Shown: piece by piece, positions 11,801 to 23,684 of the stretch
Position numbering within the stretch: position 1 is the first letter of the stretch
Layout of the letters: the number at the start of each line of letters is the position of its first letter
From: Vicugna pacos
Taxonomy: Eukaryota > Chordata > Mammalia > Artiodactyla > Camelidae
DNA length: 64,000 nt
Direction: 5' to 3'
Assembly: GCF_048564905.1 (NCBI RefSeq)
Contig: NC_133007.1
Coordinates: forward strand, 4,526,001 to 4,590,000
Program-made: the position numbers and the translations under genes
The notes under the pieces: model-generated
The model's database searches: none
The model's input: the letters and a program-made list of their open reading frames with translations, nothing else
What the model was told of the DNA's origin: nothing

Positions 11801-12895
11801 AGAATCCAGGAAAAACGAGGCAGCAGACCTAACATATTCCAGTAACATTAAAAGTCAAGTTACCTCTCCTATTTAATTTTTATGGATTTAGTGAGCTGTA
11901 AGCTCTTCAGAAGGAAGGGCCAACTTACATTCATCCTCCTCCCCCAGGCAGCTAGTACTGCAAGCAGCAATCACTCATTAGTTAACAACAGAGTAATTTT
12001 CATGAAAATGTCTTCAAGGCATTGAGCACGTCTGCAAAACGCTGCTCTCATGCTCCCAATAAGCTGCTGCCCAAATGAAAGTAAATGGAAATCGGCACTG
12101 GTAAGATAGGTCAGAGGACGTGAGAAAAAGGTCTTCTGCAGCCAAGTTCCTTTGCCTTCCATGCGCCACTGTAAACTCTGAAAAGCAAGGAATCTGCTGG
12201 CAGAGCGCAGTGATGAGGATGCTGCCAATCAAAACCATAGCGCAGCACTCAGAAGCAGGGAGCACCTGTCACCCTCCCACTAGGAACCAGGAAACAGAAC
12301 CTTTACAATTAATGAACAAAGTTCTTCTGAGTGGACATGGTAATAAATGACGCTGATACATACATGGGAGGAAATAAACAAAGGAGAGTCACGTGGAGGT
12401 TTCAGTCCAAAAAAAGGAAATTAAAATTAAACAGGCAAAATGGAAACAGGCCAAATTAGTGGGGAAGGAAATTCCATTGTTGTTACTGGAGGTAATACTG
12501 TAAACAACAAATAATAAACCAAAACAAAGTGGAAAAACTCCATGAAATGGGTTGGACTGCATCCCTTGTATATCATGGAAACGCAACTGGATAAAACAGA
12601 CAAACTACAGAAACCTCAGGGCGGACAACGGAAGCCCTGCAGATGTGACACAGCCCAGTGGCCCATGGCTCTGGCTCTACTGTTTGCCCAAATTTTCAGT
12701 GTTGGCGACTGAACTCCACTGCATACTGACTTCTCACAGACTGCCTCTTACCCTGCCTGGGAAGAAGATGCAATACAGAGTTCTAAACCACTCCAGAGCA
12801 CTTCAGAGCTCAGGACGGATGCAGAGGGGCAGCCAGCTCCTACGAGGCTCTTCAAGAATTCTGAGATCCTCCACTCTGAGACTTGAGGCCTTTCA
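11801..12895. other. Mostly unique sequence
   Basis: A weak second L2 3'-end-like stretch may lie at 11885-11990 (gagctgtaagctcttcagaa). The 167-residue frame at 12552-13055 runs from unique sequence into the MIR at 12905 and is therefore not a real coding region. Confidence 0.45.
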
Positions 12896-12904
12896 CCCAT
12901 GCTC

Positions 12905-13128
12905 AGTATATCACTTACCATCTGTTGGGCTTCCATCACATCCCAGCCATTGTACTAGTTTTCTGCTTTCCACATTTTCTCAAATCTGTACAATAACCCT
13001 TCAAGGTAAATATCACCATTTTATAGCAATGAAAAATCTGATTCAGAGAGATTAAGGAAGTTTTACACACTGCTGGATTCCCAAGGGTATCCAGGTTCCC
13101 AAGTTCATGCTTTTTCTCCTAGGTCACT
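12905..13128 (-). repeat. MIR SINE, nearly full length
   Basis: Reversed MIR order on the plus strand: 3' part with 'ccattgtactagttttctgc', then 'ttttatagcaatgaaaaatc', 'tgattcagagagattaagga', and the tRNA-like part 'ccaggttcccaagttcatgc' at about 13090-13110. Confidence 0.55.
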
Positions 13129-13130
13129 TC

Positions 13131-14094
13131 AGAAGACCTTCAACCTCAGCCCAACCCAACCCCATCACCGGTGGAATGAGCTCTCCCTCTCACGCCCCTC
13201 CCCCATGGACTAGAGTTGAAGCACCAGTGTCTTAGGTACCTGGCATAACAGTGCCCTGGAGAGCTGGTCACATTTGATGGATCACAGGTAAGAGTGGGAT
13301 GGACACAGGGAGGGAAACATCACGGAAAAACAGATCAGTCCTTTTCCTCTTTCCTCCCATCTTGACTTCTGACCAGGGCAGGCTGCATGGGTATGACCAG
13401 GGCAGTCACTCAGGGCCTGTGCTCAGAAGGGCCCCCAGCTTGGTTGAATGCTCTGCTGTTACTGTCTTGAAACGCCTGATTTTTGAAAAGGAGGACCCTA
13501 AATTTTCATTTTGCACCAGGCCCCAAAATTACATAGCCAATCCCGCTGCTAGCCCACCTTTTTCCTCTTCAATTCTAAAGTTCCATTCCATATCTTCTTT
13601 AAACAGTTCATGCATTATAGGCTTCTTATTCTCCTAAAATGAGCTAGAAGTCTATATAATGGGGCCGCTTTTTGTTAGAATGAAGATACAAGGCATATTT
13701 AGATCATTTACCTCTGACAGGTCGCATGCTGTAAAGTTGAACTACTGTCTTCTTTCTTAAATCACACGGTCAAGGCTTCCATACAAACTTCCATACAAAT
13801 ACTACTAATACGAGCTCATTCAACAGGTAAGATGAAATCACTGCAAATCTAAAAGGCAGAATCTTCAACTCTACTTAATACTTAGTCTAAAATATCATTG
13901 TCCTGATAAGCTCTTTGGGAAATCAGTTTTGAAGAACTGTCATTCTAAAATACCTGATACCCAAAGCAGAATTTTTTTGCAACCACTGAATGATGAGATC
14001 ACCCTTAAGCTGGAGGTGGGTTAGAGAAAGGAAGCTGTATGTCTATAAAGGCAAATATCTCATCAGTGAACACAGAAGCAAAATTTTGCTTAAA
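13131..14094. other. No gene recognised; one unassigned repeat-like patch
   Basis: Positions 13405-13550 ('gggcccccagcttggttgaa', then 'gcaccaggccccaaaattac') resemble a dispersed mammalian sequence whose family I cannot name. Short internal duplications occur (gaccagggcag at 13371 and 13396; cttccatacaaa at about 13776 and 13788). Confidence 0.4.
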
Positions 14095-14672
14095 AACTCA
14101 AAAAGATACATGCACCCCAATGTTCACAGCAGCACCATTTACAATAGCCAAAACATGGAAGCAACCTAAATATCCATTGACAGACAAATAGACTAAGAAG
14201 ATGTGGTATATCTATACAATGGAATATTACTAAACCATAAAAAAGAATGAAACAATGCCATTTGTAGCAACATAGATGGACCCAGAGATTACCATAATAA
14301 GTGAAAAAGTTAGACAGAGAAAGACAAATATCCTATGCTATCACTTATATGTGGGATCTCTAAAAATGATACAAATAAGCTTATTTATAAAATATAAATA
14401 GACTCACAGACCTAGAAAACAAACTTACGGTTACCAAAGGAGGAAAAGGAGGGGAGGGATAAATGAGGAGTTTGGGATTAACAGATACACACTACTATAT
14501 ATAAAATAGATAAACAACAAGGACCTACTGTACAGCACAGGGAACTATATTCAATATCTTATAATAACCTATAATGGAAAAGAATCTAAAAAAGAACATA
14601 TGCATGTATAACTGAACCACTTTGCTGTACAACTGAAACATTGTAAGTCAACTATACTTCAATTTTTTAAAA
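14095..14672 (+). mobile_element. L1 3' end, 5'-truncated
   Basis: It starts at the L1 ORF2 codons for KDTCTPMFTAAPFTIAKTWK (aaaaagatacatgcacccca), runs through the ORF2 C-terminus with several stops, and into the L1 3' UTR (acaaggacctactgtacagc, caactatacttcaatttttt). The sequence type matches the other L1 3' ends in this window at 37, 44 and 50 kb, so they are probably one lineage of artiodactyl L1. No clear target duplication was found. Confidence 0.85.
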
Positions 14673-14679
14673 AGTAAGT

Positions 14680-15312
14680 GCTAGGGCACAATTTCACTGA
14701 AATCTGTATTTATGTTATTAATCCCCCTGCTGGACTCTGATAAATCAAACTGTACTTTACTGAATTTGACTTTCCTTCCTGTGATAGCAAATAATGTAAG
14801 AGACCTCCCTCAAAATCATTATCTTTTTCCTCCTCTCTCTCCTCTTTATGCATTTTTGGAGAGAAAGAAAGTGTTTAATATTCAGAACCTTACTGGAATG
14901 GTGCGGTGTTTCTTGTCTTTATCTATTAGGGCCATGCTTTGCCTCTGCCCCTGCAGGTTCCATTACTCATATCAATAATAAAGCATTCTGCTTTATTCCC
15001 TTCATGCACGCAAACTCTTGCTTCTGTCTGAAGAAATCTTTTGTTGTTTTTTTTTTAACTCAATTCAGATTTCTTCTAATCTTGAAAATGCCTGGCACTT
15101 GCCCTGTTCCAGGCTCTTCCCAGGAGCTCTTGTCTTTCTGCCACTTCTTTCTCCCTACTTTCTCTCATCTTCATTCTTCTCGCTAGTGTGCTGAGGTCCT
15201 GTTCAGATAAGATAGGTTTATCTGTATCTCTTTTTATCTACAATTCTTCCATCTAAAAAGTCTATCTACCAAGAACAGACTTGGCATTTTAGTTTTACTC
15301 AGAGGTTCGGAA
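14680..15312. other. Unique sequence
   Basis: Nothing recognised. It is pyrimidine-rich between 14810 and 15240. The overlapping frames at 14712-14978 and 14848-15186 are long only because T/C-rich codons avoid stops. Confidence 0.45.
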
Positions 15313-15317
15313 GAGCA

Positions 15318-15485
15318 CTCGGTGCTCACAAAGAGCACTGAACTTCCAGCCAGGAGACCTGGGTTCAAATCATGAGGCTACAGTAAATTCTCTACATAAC
15401 CCCTGAGCAAACTAGTTCATTTCTCACCCTGTTTCCTCATCTTTAATATGAACAGACTACAAGACTGCTGAGACCCTTCCCAGTT
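15318..15485 (+). repeat. MIR SINE fragment
   Basis: 'ccaggagacctgggttcaaa' (15351) is the tRNA-derived part. It is followed by 'cctgagcaaactagttcatt' and 'caccctgtttcctcatcttt' for the MIR core, with moderate divergence. Confidence 0.6.
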
Positions 15486-16185
15486 ATAAAACACTCACCT
15501 CCCCGCAAAGGCAGACAGCAAAACTAATAGGCACTGATTGTTTTTCCAGCAGAGCTGAAGGATCTATACTACTAAGCAAAACAGCGAAAGACTGACACCT
15601 GTGGTCACCCACCCACTGTACTTACTCCCACATCACGTGTGGGTTCACAATTCAGAAGTCAAACAAGCAGCATGAACAGTCCCTCAGCATGGATAGTTAA
15701 AACACCTGAGTTTTGACTATTCAGGGACAACCCCGCATTCTCTGTCACATGGTCAACTCTACGTCTGCTGAGGCTTTGTAAAGCTGGGTGTGCTCACCAA
15801 TCCCTAGCACCCAAACCCTAGCTTGGTGGAAGGTTTCTCTCATCGTGACTGCTAGTGTGGTATTTAAAAGCTGGGGGATCCAAGAAGGTTTCGTTTCAAG
15901 ACGCAGCTCTCGCAGCTGCAGGGGTGCATCATAGTGGTTGTACCAGTCTATTCCATCTGAACACAGAGAAAGCAGCTGTCTGGAATCAGGGATTCTGGGG
16001 AAACGGAGACTGGAGCACAGACAGAGATGAGACCAAGCGGACTCCAGGAAGCCATGGCAGAGAGAGAGAGAGATCCCTAGGGTTGGGCAGCATTTGTCCT
16101 GGGAAAATGGGCACGTAAAATCATTTCACAGCAATAGCAGAAGCTATCTGTGTTTGAAGCGGCAGCCTATGCGAATGCATTAGCA
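15486..16185. other. Unique sequence
   Basis: No gene or family recognised. A short GA run (agagagagagaga) occurs at about 16059-16071. The frame at 15855-16118 resembles nothing known. Confidence 0.45.
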
Positions 16186-16189
16186 GGTA

Positions 16190-16348
16190 AACAAAACCTT
16201 TGTTACCTCTTCCTCTTTGGAATCTCAACAGCATTCATCTATATAATGCAACTCATTTATATGGTGCATATTGTTCTCTGTTGCTTTCCTCAACCTACCC
16301 TGTCTCCCCTGTTGGACTGCAAGCTCTTTGAGAGCAAGACTTGACATA
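16190..16348 (+). repeat. L2 LINE 3' end-like fragment
   Basis: 'cttgttggactgcaagctct' type wording (16309-16330: ctgttggactgcaagctctt, then tgagagcaagact) matches the L2 3' UTR block 'agaatgtaagctccatgag'. The preceding T/C-rich text fits L2 only loosely. Confidence 0.4.
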
Positions 16349-16349
16349 A

Positions 16350-17340
16350 ATTAATTATATTGCTTCAATTGAAAAAAAACTCAATCATACTTAAAAAAAT
16401 TTTTTTTCATTTTATTTTCTTTCCATTAGAAAAAAACAAAATTCACTGAAGTCCGAGATTACACATTTACCATTACGATGTATTTTGGAACAAATGTCAA
16501 TCATTGGGCAACCATTTCCAAAGGAATTTTAATTATGAACTGTCTCCTTGAATACTGAGCGAGGTTGCACAACAGTCTGTGGGTTCAGAAGTGACCTCTG
16601 AGAGCGACTGTCTCCCGTCAAATGCAGAAAATTAAAGTGCAAGGCATTCCTTCTTCATTCAAGTTCATATTTTTCAAAGGCTGGCCCAGCTGAACTTCAG
16701 ACTTTGTGTACTTCTCCCCCTCACTGATAGTATTTGGCAGAAGTTTTTAATAATTATTCAAAAAAAAAAATCAAACCCAGACTGAGTCTGTACTACCCTT
16801 GTGAACCTCCCTGGAGAGGTGGTGCTCTTTGCTCAGCAATTCATGCTCAGCACAGAGAGCCAACACAAGGAAGACAGCTGGTCTCCCGTCCCGATCTCCA
16901 TTCAGCACGGGCAGTCTGGAAACAAGTCTGCAAGGAGAGACGTGGGGGAGGGAGAGGACACCTAAACAGAAGAGAGGCTGCGGTGACAAAGCGTCCTTCA
17001 GCGTTCTGAGAGAGAGAATTCTAAGGGACTGAAACTTTTATGGCCGGCATTTTTATTACGCTAAAAAGCTCCGTGATTATGTTGCTTGAAAGCTTACAAC
17101 AAGATGACACTGTAAATCATATGACTGTCCCAGGCTCAGATGTTTCACAATTCTGTGGACTCCAGCTTTAACTGGCTGAATGAGGGCAAAATACAAACTC
17201 CATTTAGGGGAGCATCACCCAGTTCAACAGTCATCAAGCTAATTTTTACCTTCAAGTTGAAGGAAGTTGAGCTGATTCAGGTCAGAGCCATCTTTTAAGT
17301 CCAGTTATAACAGCAGCCTCGTGGATAACATGCCCCGCCC
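16350..17340. other. Unique sequence
   Basis: An A/T-rich tract lies at 16370-16440 and an A10 run near 16760. Frames at 16734-17032 on both strands overlap and are not recognisable. Confidence 0.45.
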
Positions 17341-17344
17341 CCCA

Positions 17345-17525
17345 CTGCAGTGCATTCAGTACTCACTGTGCCAGGCACTTCGCAAGCATCAGGTCATCCT
17401 CAGGATGGCCTCAGGAGAAGTTCAGAACAAGGGAGATGAAGGGACCAGCCCTAGAGTTGCTCTCAAGCCATCCTGACCCCAGCGCTGCACCCTCACCCCT
17501 ACACTACACCGCTACCACACTTTAA
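17345..17525 (-). repeat. MIR SINE, diverged
   Basis: 'ctgtgccaggcacttcgcaa' (17367) then 'catcaggtcatcctcaggat' follow the reversed MIR 3' half. The tRNA-like half, with 'aagccatcctgaccccagcg' near 17463, is weak. Confidence 0.45.
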
Positions 17526-19990
17526 GAGTAGTCAGCGTTCCACTCACAAAATAACATCATGTTAGCACTGAGAAATCTGAATTCCCAGGAATCCGGGCTC
17601 TTGAAAAGATTCAGAGGTGGGCTCCTCATGGGAGGAATGTAAAACGTTTTACATGTTAGGTTCAGGAAGGACGTCTGTTGAGTTTATCAGTTAACGCACA
17701 AAATCATTTCAACTAACTTCCAAATACACTAACCTTTCCACATCTCAAGTTAGAGAGCAGCCTGTTCTCAGTCTTCTACTTTACCAAAAACAGAATTCCA
17801 ATCTATTTAATTAGTCACTCTCTGGGTCACAGGATAATGGCAGGCCCCGAAGGGATGGGGGGCAATCTCTTTGAGGGTAACACTTCTGGGAGAAGTGTGC
17901 GCAGTGAGCTGGTGCTAGACCAGCCATCTAAGCAGCAAGGACATCGTGATTTTTACATGTAACATGGATTCTTAATTATAATTCCTCTTCCATTAGATCA
18001 GATAACATCTTGCCCCACACAGAGGGTCCTGATTAGTGTCACACAGTGATCACTGAATCTAGCTGAGAACGCTGAATGCGCAGACGCCAATTTGCTAGAC
18101 TAACGAGGCGTGGGAAGCTTTATATTCAGAGCAGCATCTTCACTTCCACCCGACTACGTTGTTCCTTCCTCGTCAGGGAGGGAGGGATCTGTGTGCCTTG
18201 GGTCGGGGTGACTTCTACCCCTGGCTCACGTTTCTCACTTTCTCCTCAGTTCTCTTGGTCTGTACCTGTGATAGAACAGGGCAAGCCTGTGCCACGTGGG
18301 ATCAAAAACTCAGTGACCCGGATGCACACAGGGACTCTGAGAGATGGTAAAATCAAGAGAGAGAAACCAAGGGAGGCTGCTTCCCGACTCTGACTCTTGC
18401 ATGGATCTTGTGGGCTTATCCCCAGGCGACCTGTGTGCCCAGAGCGAACACAACAGAAAGGCAAAGCCATATCGTATGGAATTCTACGCAGCCCTGCCAA
18501 AGGCTTGAGCTTGCCAGAGCCTAGTGACATTTTCATCAGTAAATGCAGTTATGCTGGTCATGTTCCACGTATACTGGAAAAGATGCAATCATTATTTCCA
18601 AGGATTTTCAGTATTACCAATTGTTTCAGATAGTCTTTTAGTAAACTCTATAAAGACACCCCAACATTTTCTATTTCTTCCAGGTGTTTCTTTTCTTTCA
18701 TGTCATGCTCCGGAGGGGTGTGCCATGGAGGATGCATCCTGCATTCATGTGTGTATTAGGTGAGAAGCAGCTACTGAATTTACCCTCCACAGTCCATGAA
18801 GGATAGAACCCTCACATCATTTTGGAGTGAACCACAAGATCGTAAGCCTACATGAGGCAACTGAAGACCAAATTCGATTCTCAAATCTCACACAGGTTTC
18901 CAAAACACACTGGAAAACTGCTCTGCATAGCAACAGAGTCAGGAATGTTTTCAACTCAGCTTGGAGGGAGAACCTTGCTGGGATATATTAAATAGTCACT
19001 GAATTAGAACCTACTTTTTCTTTAAGGTTGCAAATATTCCTAGCAGGACCAAGCCTGGGTTTCTCATTAGGCCTTCAGAAAGCAGCAGCCATCTGTCACA
19101 GTCTTTTCAAAGGCTGCAGTAAATGACTGGTGTACATCTGCAGGGTTTCTGTGTTTGATCCTAGGTTACGTTCTCACTAAGGTTAAGGGTTAGAGTTTTG
19201 ACAGATGTGGCTGTGGTCTAATTGGCCTATTTTATCTGCCCTTTTCTCACATACATACAGTATTTGAGAGCCAGATTTGTGAAACGTCTCAACTTCAACA
19301 CCAACAAATGAAGGGTGGATGGAATGTGGGTTTGAATACTCAGTTAGGTTTCGGTTTTCATTTCAAAATCAGAATGAAATCTACTGCAGCATCTGTCTGA
19401 GGGAAAATAGGATTATTTCTTTCTATGTCACTATCTCATTGCAACTGGGCTCCGGTATCTTTCTTCTTTGTTTTTCCCTCCTTAAGCTTTTACAGGACGT
19501 TCCACTTTATTTCCTTCATTGCCACAGCTTGACCTTGCTATTGCCAATAAACCACGGTGGAAACTGAATGAGAGTATGCCCTGGATTCAGACCTCTTAGC
19601 GTAAATAGCAATTGTGCAAATATACAATCTAGCATCCTTGACGTCCTAGCTGAGGGAGTCAATGGGCCGACCCAACTTAACTGCAACAGGATGGCAAGCT
19701 TTCAGGGACGTGACAGTTAGGTTGCTCAAACCTCACCCAGCACCATGCCATGCACAGGAGGGATGGGGGAGTCCTTAACATTTTACCTCTCCAGCCTAAT
19801 CACTGTGCCAGGTGTGTACGGGGCAGGGTGAAATAAAGATAAACAAGCACGCCCTCCTTTAATTGGCCTCCCTGCTGGGTGTTCTTAATCCAGGCCATTG
19901 GGAAGTCCACAGTCATGAAGAGAAAGAGACATCTTTCAAAATGTTAGGATAAGAGTAGAAGAGAGATATACACAAGGGCATTACATTGAG
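17526..19990. other. Long unique stretch, no gene recognised
   Basis: About 2.4 kb without a repeat I can name. Frames at 18076-18393, 18246-18536 and 18397-18633 overlap on both strands with no family resemblance. Such repeat-poor DNA could hold conserved regulatory sequence, but nothing in it points to a specific site. Confidence 0.45.
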
Positions 19991-19994
19991 AGCC

Positions 19995-20155
19995 CTGTGA
20001 GGAACATATTAATTCCCCATCCCAACTTCGGATGACACAGAGAAGTTAAGTCAACCACCCAAGGTCACACAGCAGAATGCAAATTTGAAAATGGATCTGT
20101 CTGACTCAGAACAAAGTCAGAGCTTTTTCCATTCTATAATGGCCTTTCAGAGTTT
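19995..20155 (-). repeat. MIR SINE
   Basis: 'gacacagagaagttaagtca' then 'cacccaaggtcacacagcag' (20033-20075) are the reversed MIR core, and 'atctgtctgactcagaacaa' is the reversed tRNA-related part. Confidence 0.65.
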
Positions 20156-22530
20156 TCACAGAATTGTGGCTGTGTTAATTTTGGGCTTTGGAGCTTTAAT
20201 GTTTAAAGAGAAAACTAGCCCTTTGCGCTCAGGTAGGAGGCAAAAGGCCAAGAGGGTTATCTAAGTGTGTGCTTCCTTATCTGTGCCTCCTTATCTACCA
20301 AAGCTGAGGGTCTGCTTCTTGCTACTGCCCTTCATCATCCATTTTGCCAGCTCCTCCCCACTCTCTGGGGCCTATCACACTTCCCCAGGCCTGCCCTTCC
20401 TGAGCTAAATAAAGAATTATTCCACTATTTCTAAAAAGTAGCAGCAAACAGAAGCAAGAAAGAAATCGACATTGTCAGTTCTCAGTTCTTATTCACATGG
20501 TAGATTTCTGCTACAAAAGTATGGTGATCTGCAAGCCTAATTATTTTTTAAGACCTTCTTTAAAACAACATATGGAACCAATTACAGGACTCACTGACTT
20601 CTTCACTCTTGCCTCTGCTCTGGAGGATGATGGGTTTATGATTTACAGCTCAAGTGAATGTAGTGCTTGGGTTCATGGCTTCAATTTGATTACAGCTGAC
20701 ACTGATTCTGGATGCCAGAGAGATTTTAATTACTATTAACTCCGTTGTGGACTGAAAAATGACTCACATGCTAGTGAAACTGACAGTTTCTGTGCACTCA
20801 CCCCATTTCTCCACTTCAGTCTGGACAAAAAGAAGTGTGGGGTTTTATTTTGTACCCTTTTACATGCCCTAAAATGGAATTCCAGGATGGTTGCTTGGTA
20901 AATGTGACATCAACCAGAGGAGGAAATGTAGTGAAATCAGGTCCAAATCATTTTGAGGTCTTACCTGAGAAATAAATGGATTGATTAAGTCAGCCTAGAA
21001 ATCTGTCAACAGACTGCCTGGGTGAAGGTCAATTAAATCTCTCTCCTTCTGTTTCCTTGCCACAGACCTCCAGAGTTGTTTAGATTTATTCCAGTTTCTA
21101 TGGACCAATTAGCTAAAAAAGAAGTTCTGTATTCTCCAAATTAAAATCTGGCAATCTTCACCTTCCATGCACAACAGGCTCTCATAGCCGGTCTCACATA
21201 ACCACAACGGAACTTGAAATAGAAAGACGGACTCTCAATACACTGGAGCAGCACATTAGCAGTGACATCAGTTTTAAATGTCCCCAGTGCTTCAGTCTGA
21301 GCCCTTGAGCCACCCTAAACCCTCATTCTCCTTTTCTGCATTATTTCAGGGAGAAGAGGTAGTAAAGTGAGCTAAAAACTCCCCTGTGATCCTCTCTACT
21401 GGGCCAGATCATGCACCATCCTCTGGGCCCAGTTTGGGACTTTACGCAGAGAACCCCTAACTCTTGGTCTTAGCCAGTTTTTAGGGAGGAAGTGCTTTAT
21501 GTCACAGCCAAAGTTTGTGCCAAAATCTTGCTTCGTTTGAACTATAAGGAACTTCCAGTGCAATGTACTATGGATGTAAAGAAAGCATCACAAATATTGT
21601 TCGTAGCGAGTACTGACTTGTATACCTATTCCAGGAAAAAAAAAAAGAAAGATCCAGAAAGAAGGAGGATTAAAAACAGGCCAAGTGATCAAGTGAGACT
21701 TCCCCAAGGTGAAGAAAACCCACCACGTTTCTACTCCACAATCCTGCAAGCAGGCCCGGCAATGGCTTTTGTACCCAGTGAGTCTAAAGTGGGTAATTAA
21801 CACACTCTCCACTTAGTCCCAGAGACTGCGCACTGGAGCGCAAGAAAAATCACAGCCCTGATTTATATGTTTATCTCTTCTCTTCTGTTTTATTTCCACT
21901 TGTTATGTTTTACAGTGCATGTAAATGTTAGAATAACAGTGCATGCATACAATTTACATATAATTGTATGTATACTGGAGGACCCCTCTAAAAAACTGTA
22001 CTGAGAAGAACGTTCAACCAGAACACTTTCAAAATCACTGCTTTCCACAGATAAAGCATCCACTGTCCATACTTCTTAACAGGATGCTTCTCTTCCTCCT
22101 GGATTTCCTGTATCCACTAATGGCCAGATACGAACTTTCTTTATTTAGGTGATACAAACAAACTTTAACCCTTCATGAAGTTCCTCTCAGAGAACTACAG
22201 AATGAGGCAGAAGGCAAGAGACCTTTATAGGAGAAAACATAAGAATCAAGGAAGAGACAAACAGAAAACGTAGGACTGGCTGGGGCCACAGAGTCAGCCT
22301 TGATGGGATGAGAAGGCCCCGAGCTGGCCTGGCCTTTGGGGACTGGCTGACTGAGTATGGCTGTGCTGCACTTCTGGTCAAGCGGAGTGTTTACAGGTGC
22401 ACAGAAGTTAGCTAAGTTTCAGTCTGATAACACGGCACCCCAGGCAGGAGTGGCTCCATCTTGAGCCTAGAAATTTATTTCAACACCGTCCACCCAGATA
22501 CCCAAGCTGGCAATCTCACAGTCATCCTCA
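20156..22530. other. Long mostly unique stretch
   Basis: No gene recognised. A possible unassigned old repeat lies at 22195-22480 ('gcaccccaggcaggagtggc' then 'tccatcttgagcctagaaat' reads like dispersed sequence). The frame at 20497-20739 (80 residues) has an ATG and a stop but resembles nothing I know and lacks supporting context. Confidence 0.4.
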
Positions 22531-22537
22531 AACTGCT

Positions 22538-22595
22538 CCTTTTTTTTCAAATTGAAGTTACTCAGTTACAATGTGTCAGTTTTGGGTGTACATGG
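22538..22595 (-). repeat. Very short L1 tail
   Basis: T-run followed by 'caaattgaagttactcagtt' then 'acaatgtgtcagttttgggt' is the reverse of the last 50 bp of the L1 lineage seen at 50 kb (caaattgac...aattcaata type). It is an extremely 5'-truncated insertion. Confidence 0.5.
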
Positions 22596-22689
22596 CTCCT
22601 TATTTGTTACTTCTTTGAAGGCATCTCAGATCAGGGCTTCCCTACATTCCAGACACCAGCTTGATATTCATTGTCTCAGACTGACAAGA

Positions 22690-23470
22690 TACTAGACTCT
22701 CCATCCTTGACCCATGCTAGCCATCCTCCATGCCATCACCAGGGTAGCCTTCCTAAAAACCTTTAATCAGATCAGTGGCCTCCTTAAGAACCTGCAATAT
22801 GAAGGTGTCACCACAGAATAGAGTGCAAGGCTCTTAATACAGTTTGTCATGGTCTGGCTGTGTCCTGACCTACAAGTCACGTATTCCCCCCTGCCCTGCT
22901 CCAGCTCGCCAGCTCTCTCACGTTGCTGAACTTCTCGGTGTTCTCCAAGCAGTGCTCTTTCATGCCTTTGTTTATGGACTACTTCTCCCCCAAATACTCT
23001 TCTTCCCCTCTCCTCCTCTTCGCCTCTGTTAGAGCAGCTGAGCCTGTGCCCCACCCTAATACACTAGCTGTCACCTGACTGAGCAGATACATGCCTGATG
23101 CTGTAACACACTGGCTCATGGCACCCGATTTTGATTCTCATTCAACATAAAGAGTAAGTAGCCGGGGCCAGGATTCTCATCTGTATCTATCTGGTTCCAA
23201 AGCATCTTAACCACTTGGTACTAAATTTTAAAAGCAAATGCAAATGTTACCTCATGATGATAAACCCATTGGGGAGAGTTAATAGCTCTCCCCACGTAAG
23301 TTGTTCATATTTCCATCACAGTATTTGCAACACTGCGCTGTAGTTTGCATCCTGGTAAACTGTGAGCTCTTAGAGGTCAAGGACTGTTTGTACTCAGCTT
23401 GATATGTTGGGTATCTAAGACATGCTAGCACATATAAGATGGCCAGAAGATATTTGTTGAATAAATCAAT
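22690..23470 (+). repeat. L2 LINE, ORF2 C-terminus to 3' end
   Basis: 'aatcagatcagtggcctcct' (22767) and 'atggtctggctgtgtcctga' (22850) follow the L2 ORF2 C-terminal region. 'catcacagtatttgcaacac' and 'aactgtgagctcttagaggt' (23359) follow the 3' UTR. 'agaagatatttgttgaataa' (23446) is the canonical L2 3' end. Confidence 0.65.
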
Positions 23471-23684
23471 TCACAAATGTTCTGTCCTTCCTCATTGCTT
23501 ATTTTTTTCCCCTCTCAACCCACTATGCTTCATCACAGCTTTAATAGAAATGCAAAAGTCACAGGAATGCCTAACACAGTGCCTAGTACAGAAAAGGCTT
23601 TATACAATGGAGAAATTGTCAATGGCTTTATAAAGTTTTGCTACACTCCTTGCCCTCAAAAACAGAGCAACTACTATGCACAAA

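Noticed and set aside
12552-13055. 167-codon open frame on the plus strand
   Set aside because: Its last third lies in a MIR element (12905-13128), the protein resembles nothing known, and no supporting exon structure is visible.
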